A DNA stretch of 64,000 bases from Candidatus Peribacteria bacterium. GTDB taxonomy: Bacteria; Patescibacteriota; Gracilibacteria; UBA1369; 2-02-FULL-48-14. The stretch's first letter is position 1, and each line of letters begins with the position of its first letter. The stretch is from the NCBI GenBank assembly GCA_943349825.1, contig CALQZQ010000001.1:1-64000 (forward strand), read 5' to 3'. This document shows, one piece after another, positions 59,445 through 64,000 of the stretch. A model generated the notes under the pieces. The model was not told the origin of the DNA and did not search any database. It saw only the letters and a list, made by a program, of their open reading frames with translations. The position numbers and the translations under genes are program-made.

Positions 59445-60089
59445 ATGATTCTTGAGCCCTTCTTTTCTGGACCCGGACCACGCTTGGAGAAGCATCGGCC
59501 CGACTTGGAGCTTTTGCGAGATCAGGCTCGTGAAATTTTGCCTGGTTTGGAAAGGAGTGAGGGGCGCCCTGGACGCCCACCGTATAACTCCACGGATTCT
59601 TCTTTCAATTCTTTGGAAGCGCGGTCTTCAGAGCCAGCTGCTCAGGCTGGTCAACGAGTTGCCTTGGCGGTTTCTGACGCCTTGGGGTGGTCGGTCGTTC
59701 ATCGTCCTGAATCTTTAGCGCGTTTGAATTGGAACTTTTTCTATGTTTCGGTTCCGGGGTTTAAAGCGGAACCTGGTTCTACGGAAGATTTACATGCCGA
59801 TACGCTCCGAGAGAGAAGAGGTTTTGGGCTTTGGGTTCCTGACCCTACTTTGGCTTCCTTTCGACTTTTGGTGCCTCGAGATGAGACCAATCGCGTTTTT
59901 TGCAAAGAATCTGAGCGAGAATCTCCTCAAGTTCTTCTTGATTTAGGTAAGGCGAAACTACTTAGTTTCTCTGGAAACTGTGTATTTCATCTTCCTGCCG
60001 GGGCCTACCACGATAGAGCGCCCATCGATTTTTCCGCTCAACCAGAACAGCCACAAGAGCGTTTTGCTCTCCGCGTTTGGGTTTCCTAA
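59445..60089 (+). CDS. Hypothetical protein (possible double-stranded beta-helix fold)
   Basis: A 214-residue soluble protein, not recognised. An 'LHADTLRE' (His-x-Asp) in the middle, a distal 'HLPAGAYHD' histidine and a following 'FALRVWV' Arg are spaced as in 2-oxoglutarate/Fe(II) oxygenases or cupins, but this is only a pattern. The first 75 residues are Arg/Pro/Ser-rich and look disordered. The promoter puts the start at the ATG of 59445, not at an upstream in-frame codon (59436). Confidence 0.6.
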   Translation: MILEPFFSGPGPRLEKHRPDLELLRDQAREILPGLERSEGRPGRPPYNSTDSSFNSLEARSSEPAAQAGQRVALAVSDALGWSVVHRPESLARLNWNFFYVSVPGFKAEPGSTEDLHADTLRERRGFGLWVPDPTLASFRLLVPRDETNRVFCKESERESPQVLLDLGKAKLLSFSGNCVFHLPAGAYHDRAPIDFSAQPEQPQERFALRVWVS

Positions 60090-60130
60090 ATTTTTCTGCC
60101 TGTTTCGTTCTATGAAAACTAGCCTTTTTG

Positions 60131-60139
60131 TGATACAAT
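60131..60139 (+). promoter_or_regulatory. Extended -10 promoter of the VirB4-like gene
   Basis: TGATACAAT (60131-60139): a TGn extension before TACAAT, which can work without a strong -35. The ATG is 26 bases downstream. Confidence 0.5.
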
Positions 60140-60165
60140 GATAAGATTAAAAAAAGCGAAAATCC

Positions 60166-62700
60166 ATGAGCGACGCCACGCCCACGCCAAATCCCGCTCC
60201 AGTAAGCCAAAGTTCACCAAATCCAGTGAATCCGGTTTCGCCGACTCCGGTCGCGGCCCCAGTGACGCCAGCTCTTGTGGCACCTGCCGGAGGAACGATG
60301 GCTCAGCAAGCAACGGCGGCTGTGGCTAGTGCGAGCACGGCGGTTCAAGCGGCCATCAACGAAGCTAAGCCAGAGTTCAAACAGATCTCTGAGGGGGCGA
60401 AAAAACTCGCCGGTGAAGCGGCTGCTAAGGTGACGAGCACGGTGAACACTGTGAGCGCGAAAGTCAGCCCTAAAATTGTGGATGCCGCGGAACGCAAGAA
60501 ACTGCTGGAAGCTGAAAAGATTTTTCAGGAGGGAATTGCTTCCATTCGTGATTTGATTGCGCCTTCTTCGTTTGAAATCGGTTATGACCATTTGAAGATC
60601 GACGGCATGTATTCGCAGACCTTTTTTGTTTACACCTATCCTCGTTACATCGACACGAACTGGCTTTCGCCGGTGGTGAATTACGACGTGACCATGGATG
60701 TGGCGCAGTTCATCTATCCGATTTCGTCCGAGGACATCATGAAGATTTTGAAGACGAAGGTGGCCCAGTTGCAATCGTCCATTCGCATGGCTGCTGAGAA
60801 AGGAAACGTACGTGATCCTGGCCTGGAAACGGCTTTGGAAGACGCGGAAAGTCTGCGTACGGAGTTGCAGCGTGGTCAAGAAAAATTCTTCCAATTTGGC
60901 CTTTATTTTACGCTTTACTCGCCCAACGAAGAGGAGCTGCGCCGTTCTTCCAAAGAACTGCAAAGTTTGCTCGCGGGGAAACTCGTGCTCACCAAGCGTG
61001 CCGATCTGCAAATGGAGCGTGGAATGAACTCCACTATTCCGATTTGTCTCGACGAAATTGCCGTGCAGCGCAACATGAACACTTCGCCTCTTTCCACGAC
61101 TTTCCCCTTCATTTCTTCCGAACTCACTTCCAACGACGGAATTTTGTACGGGCTCAACCGTCACAACGAATCCTTGATCATTTTCGATCGCTTCTCTTTG
61201 GAAAATGCCAATTCCGTGGTGTTCGCTAAATCTGGAGCCGGTAAATCCTACGCCATCAAACTCGAGATTTTACGCTCCCTGATGTTTGGCACGGACGTGA
61301 TTGTGATCGACCCGGAGAACGAATATCGCGCACTTTGTGAAACAGTTGGGGGAACTTATTTGAATGTTTCTCTCAATTCCGATCGACGTATCAATCCTTT
61401 TGACTTGCCCACGCCACTCGAAGGTGAAGACGTGAAACCCGGCGATTTGCTGCGCAGCAGTGTCATCAATTTGACCGGTCTCATGCGTTTGATGCTCGGC
61501 ACCACGACTCCTCAAGAAGAAGGGATTTTGGACAAGGCGCTGATCGATACCTATGCCACCAAGGGAATCACTATGGACAGTGTGGATCCTTCTAAGTTCC
61601 CCGTGCCGACAATGGTGGACTTCTACAACGTGCTCTCTGCGATGGACGGCGCTGCCGATATGGCGCAGCGCATCAGCAAATTTGTGACAGGAACTTATGC
61701 CGGAGTCTTCAACAAAGAAACCAACGTGACTTTGGATACGGGACTCATGGTCTTCTCTGTGCGCGATTTGGAGGACGAACTCCGCCCCATCGCCATGTAC
61801 ATCATTTTGAACTACATTTGGAGTCGTGTGCGCTCGTCGCTCAAAAAACGCATGCTGATCATCGACGAGGCTTGGTCTTTGATGCAACACGAAGACAGTG
61901 CTAAGTTCTTGTTTGGTCTGGTGAAACGCGCTCGTAAATATTATTTGGGAGTGACCACCATCACGCAAGACGTGGAAGATTTCGTGAGCAGTGCTTACGG
62001 AAAACCGATCATCACGAACTCCTCGCTGCAGCTGCTTTTAAAGCAATCGCCGTCGGCTATTGAGCCGCTCACCAAGATTTTCAACCTGACAGAAGGGGAG
62101 AAGTACATGCTGCTCAACTCCGGAGTGGGGCAGGGACTCTTTTTTGCCGGGCTTAAACACGTGGCCATTCAGGTCATCGCTTCGTTTAGCGAAGATAAGA
62201 TCGTGACGACCAACCCAGAAGAATTGCTGGCTCAAAACGCAGTCGCCGCTGAATTTGAAACGGATGAGACTGCGAGCGGAAGTGAAACAGCTCCTGCTGC
62301 AGAACCTGCTGCTCCTGAAGCAGCCCCCGTAGTGTCCACTGAACCAGTGCCTGCAGCGCCGGTGGCTGAGGCTCCAATGATGACAGAAGTTCCAGCGCCG
62401 ACTCCTGCGCCTGCTCAAGAATTGGAACCAGTGACTTTGCATGTGTCTGCTCCTCACGAGCCCTCTGAAGAAGACTTCACGGAAAATGTAGCGGCCGTTT
62501 TGGATCAACCGATTGATGCACCGATCTCTGTGGTGGCACCTGAGCCAGTGGCGCCGACTCCAGTAGCTCCAGCAGTGGAGGCTGTTCCCGTGGCTTCTGT
62601 TGCACCAGCTATTGAACCGGCTATCATGCCTGTCGCACCTGCCGTGACGCCAAATCCTTCTGCGCCTCAGGAGGTTCCTGTGGTGTTTGAGGCCAAATAG
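60166..62700 (+). CDS. VirB4/TraC-like type IV secretion ATPase with disordered Pro/Ala tails
   Basis: An 844-residue P-loop ATPase of the VirB4/TraC/HerA group, which in other bacteria drives conjugation or pilus-like machines. A Pro/Ser/Ala-rich N-terminal tail (about 1-125) precedes a VirB4-type domain (about 135-340), then Walker A AKSGAGKSYA (about 354-363), 'IVIDPENEYRAL', Walker B RMLIIDEAW (about 562-570), and the late 'TTITQDVEDFVSSAYGKPIITNSSLQLLLKQ' typical of VirB4-like ATPases. The C-terminal tail (about 695-844) is Pro/Ala/Val-rich. No other secretion gene lies near it, a situation common in CPR genomes. Substrate unknown. Confidence 0.9.
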   Translation: MSDATPTPNPAPVSQSSPNPVNPVSPTPVAAPVTPALVAPAGGTMAQQATAAVASASTAVQAAINEAKPEFKQISEGAKKLAGEAAAKVTSTVNTVSAKVSPKIVDAAERKKLLEAEKIFQEGIASIRDLIAPSSFEIGYDHLKIDGMYSQTFFVYTYPRYIDTNWLSPVVNYDVTMDVAQFIYPISSEDIMKILKTKVAQLQSSIRMAAEKGNVRDPGLETALEDAESLRTELQRGQEKFFQFGLYFTLYSPNEEELRRSSKELQSLLAGKLVLTKRADLQMERGMNSTIPICLDEIAVQRNMNTSPLSTTFPFISSELTSNDGILYGLNRHNESLIIFDRFSLENANSVVFAKSGAGKSYAIKLEILRSLMFGTDVIVIDPENEYRALCETVGGTYLNVSLNSDRRINPFDLPTPLEGEDVKPGDLLRSSVINLTGLMRLMLGTTTPQEEGILDKALIDTYATKGITMDSVDPSKFPVPTMVDFYNVLSAMDGAADMAQRISKFVTGTYAGVFNKETNVTLDTGLMVFSVRDLEDELRPIAMYIILNYIWSRVRSSLKKRMLIIDEAWSLMQHEDSAKFLFGLVKRARKYYLGVTTITQDVEDFVSSAYGKPIITNSSLQLLLKQSPSAIEPLTKIFNLTEGEKYMLLNSGVGQGLFFAGLKHVAIQVIASFSEDKIVTTNPEELLAQNAVAAEFETDETASGSETAPAAEPAAPEAAPVVSTEPVPAAPVAEAPMMTEVPAPTPAPAQELEPVTLHVSAPHEPSEEDFTENVAAVLDQPIDAPISVVAPEPVAPTPVAPAVEAVPVASVAPAIEPAIMPVAPAVTPNPSAPQEVPVVFEAK

Positions 62701-62740
62701 TTGGACATGCCGTGATTGACAGGGGTGTTTTTATTGCGCC

Positions 62741-62760
62741 GCAACCCCACGTGGGGTTGC
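62741..62760. terminator. Perfect 20-base GC-rich palindrome after the VirB4-like gene
   Basis: GCAACCCCACGTGGGGTTGC, 40 bases after the VirB4-like stop. It can form a 10-bp stem, and a T-rich stretch (ttcttcttttgtc) begins some ten bases later, so a terminator is possible. It also fits the family of GC-rich palindromes with restriction-site-like centres (CACGTG here, CCCGGG and ACCGGT near 4.6 kb). Confidence 0.5.
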
Positions 62761-62787
62761 CCTGAAACAATTCTTCTTTTGTCAAAC

Positions 62788-62815
62788 TTGCCTTGATTTG
62801 TGACGATTTTATATT
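62788..62815 (+). promoter_or_regulatory. Promoter of the 62829 gene
   Basis: TTGCCT (62788-62793), 16-bp spacer, TATATT (62810-62815), 13 bases before the ATG. Confidence 0.6.
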
Positions 62816-62828
62816 AAAACTTTTATTT

Positions 62829-63050
62829 ATGGCAGATTTTAAGGGTGGTGAACGTCAACCGGTATCTTTGGATAGATTGAGTGATGGAGACCGAGCTGCC
62901 TTCTTGGAACTCGATGCGAGTGGAGCGTTTGCTTCTTCAGAAGCACGAGTTACCTTTTTGAGAGATTTAACTGGTGAAGCGGTTATCACGGCTCTTAGTC
63001 GAGCTGGAGGAACAGATTGGCGTACGGCTGCACGTGTTGCGCGTCGCTAG
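62829..63050 (+). CDS. Small hypothetical protein
   Basis: A 73-residue charged, helical protein ('LSDGDRAAFLELDASGAFASSEARVTFLRDLTGE ... ALSRAGG'), ending in Arg-rich ARVARR. The ATG at 62829 is preferred to an upstream in-frame ATT near 62793, which would lie in the promoter. No family recognised. Promoter of its own. Confidence 0.6.
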   Translation: MADFKGGERQPVSLDRLSDGDRAAFLELDASGAFASSEARVTFLRDLTGEAVITALSRAGGTDWRTAARVARR

Positions 63051-63066
63051 TGTTTAAGGCGGTATA

Positions 63067-63094
63067 TTGACAAAACTCCTAAACTTGTTATTAT
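63067..63094 (+). promoter_or_regulatory. Promoter of the 63115 gene
   Basis: Consensus TTGACA (63067-63072), 16-bp spacer, TATTAT (63089-63094), 20 bases before the ATG. Confidence 0.7.
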
Positions 63095-63114
63095 ATCCAA
63101 GTTGATTTTTCCCT

Positions 63115-63699
63115 ATGAATCAAGGCATTGAAGCCACTTTTAAAACGGATTTGTCGATTCCTAGATCGTTTCGGGCGGGATCGAACTCATTTTTGGAGAC
63201 CTTGAAGTTGCGTCACGCAGGTTCGCGTTTGGCCAATGGATGTTTTGAAGTTGAAATGGCTCATCCATCACCTTTGACTGTGAAGATGGATAGTCCTGAT
63301 GAAGATCTCGTGGCCAAGCTCACTGGGGGTTGGCAGCCGGGTTCTTTGGTGGCGACGAATATGGATCGTTTGTTTCCGCTACACATCTTGGAAGCTCTTT
63401 CCAGTTCTCCCCTACGTCGTTTGGAATTGGATAAAATTCAACAGGGAAGGTGCTCCTTCAGCCAGGAACGTGAAGCTCAACGAGCGGCGTTGGAGGCTTG
63501 GTTTACTCGTTATAAGGCTTTTGAACCGGGCAGTCCTACGGGAAGGCCAGCTTTAGAGGCTTTGGTGCGTGGTGTTGTGGCAAAAAATCGAGGACTTACT
63601 CGGCAGGATTCTGATTTTGTTACTCCTGATGACGTGCGAGTTTTGGTGGGAACCTCCATTTTTGAACAATTCAAGAAGGCTGGAGTGGTTCACTTTTAA
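63115..63699 (+). CDS. Hypothetical protein
   Basis: A 194-residue soluble protein with mixed composition ('FKTDLSIPRSFRAGSNSFLETLKLRH', 'CSFSQEREAQRAALEAWFTRYKAF'). No signal peptide, membrane segment, known motif or conserved cysteine pattern visible. It has one of the best promoters in the window. Unknown function; the same plus-strand cluster of single unknown genes includes 59445 and 62829. Confidence 0.65.
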   Translation: MNQGIEATFKTDLSIPRSFRAGSNSFLETLKLRHAGSRLANGCFEVEMAHPSPLTVKMDSPDEDLVAKLTGGWQPGSLVATNMDRLFPLHILEALSSSPLRRLELDKIQQGRCSFSQEREAQRAALEAWFTRYKAFEPGSPTGRPALEALVRGVVAKNRGLTRQDSDFVTPDDVRVLVGTSIFEQFKKAGVVHF

Positions 63700-63728
63700 T
63701 TGGCGCTTTCCCGCGTTCCCGTTAGAAT
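63700..63728 (+). promoter_or_regulatory. Promoter of the SprT-like gene, leaderless spacing
   Basis: TTGGCG (63700-63705), 17-bp spacer, TAGAAT (63723-63728), then six bases to the ATG at 63735. The -35 begins right after the stop of the previous gene. Confidence 0.7.
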
Positions 63729-63734
63729 CCCCGC

Positions 63735-64000
63735 ATGCGCACCGATGCTTGGCTTCGTGAACAACTGGATCAGCTCCTTCGGGGGCCGTTTTCAGACATG
63801 ACGGTGGCGAATCGGCTCACTGTGCATTTTGGTCGTCGGGCCGGTCGGCGTTTTGGGTCTATCCTTATGACTCGAGATAAACGCGAAAGTCGCATTACCA
63901 TCAATGGGCATTTTAGAGATGAAACCGTGCCGGAGGCGATTGTTCAGGCGACTTTGGCGCACGAATTGTCGCATTATGCTCATGGATTTTCGTCGCCCTT
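63735..64000 (+). CDS. SprT-like zinc metalloprotease (partial, runs off the window)
   Basis: The first 88 codons of an open frame that runs past the window end. The protein starts MRTDAWLREQLDQLL and contains 'VPEAIVQATLAHELSHYAHGF', an HExxH zinc motif in the context seen in SprT-like and related metalloproteases. The catalytic metal motif is complete but the C-terminal zinc ribbon that would confirm SprT lies outside. A leaderless-type promoter supports the ATG at 63735. Confidence 0.7.
   Translation, partial: MRTDAWLREQLDQLLRGPFSDMTVANRLTVHFGRRAGRRFGSILMTRDKRESRITINGHFRDETVPEAIVQATLAHELSHYAHGFSSP

Noticed and set aside
1-64000. CRISPR array
   Set aside because: No regularly spaced direct repeats with unique spacers and no cas genes were found.
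1-64000. UGA recoded as glycine (Gracilibacteria code)
   Set aside because: Several certain genes (dnaG, priA, the metalloprotease) end at TGA with the next gene immediately following, and no gene needs TGA read-through.

Overview
The window looks like a chromosomal segment of a monoderm member of the Candidate Phyla Radiation (Patescibacteria), most plausibly Peregrinibacteria-like. This is inference: surface-layer-homology (SLH) proteins dominate the cell-surface genes, there is a type IV pilus assembly locus without any outer-membrane secretin, a VirB4-like ATPase stands alone, and SecD and SecF are fused. TGA is an ordinary stop codon in many certain genes (dnaG, priA and others), which argues against the UGA-glycine code of Gracilibacteria and Absconditabacteria. 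Shine-Dalgarno sequences are almost absent. Instead, many genes carry a promoter placed so that transcription should begin at, or next to, the start codon.

Layout. 0-4.4 kb: lipoprotein, then dnaG-rpoD-greA and a small gene (primase, main sigma factor, transcript-cleavage factor). 4.4-6.0 kb: a palindrome-rich gap, small unknown genes, a zinc-ribbon/HTH transposase-like protein and a GNAT acetyltransferase. 6.0-10.2 kb (minus): pyrG, a membrane protein with two pilus-PilC-like N-terminal modules, lgt and a small membrane protein. 10.2-20.1 kb (minus): trpS followed by five secreted proteins, four of them with SLH domains; they share Calx-beta-like repeats, an unnamed two-cysteine domain and calcium-type repeats. 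20.3-23.5 kb: HNH endonuclease, EVE-domain protein, priA. 23.5-29.4 kb: an SLH-anchored HExxH metalloprotease, tRNA-Arg(UCG), and a SecDF fusion with a parvulin-type prolyl isomerase inserted in SecD.

29.5-38.5 kb (plus): type IV pilus locus: pilB, pilC, four minor-pilin-like genes (one carrying LVIVD-type repeats), a pilM-pilN fusion, pilO, a small membrane protein, then the major pilin with its own promoter and a strong terminator. 38.5-47.9 kb (minus): one tightly packed chain headed by a giant beta-helix surface protein, then pyk, ruvC, a TPR protein, prepilin peptidase, mannose-1-phosphate guanylyltransferase and a cupin. 48-49.8 kb: glmS. 49.9-53.4 kb: a frameshifted FAD oxidoreductase, an M24 peptidase and a possible Cys-His-Asp enzyme. 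53.3-59.3 kb (minus): gyrA, a calcium-repeat/PKD surface protein, rpmE, tgt, ruvA. 59.4-64 kb (plus): unknown genes, the VirB4-like ATPase, and an SprT-like metalloprotease cut by the window end.

Together the genes describe replication and transcription housekeeping interleaved with machinery to build a cell surface: protein export and folding (SecDF-parvulin), lipoprotein maturation (Lgt), pilus assembly and prepilin processing, sugar-nucleotide supply (ManC, GlmS) and many large exported proteins. The most unusual items are the SecD-parvulin fusion, the fixed-distance leaderless promoters, the LVIVD-bearing pilin and a recurrent two-cysteine surface domain.
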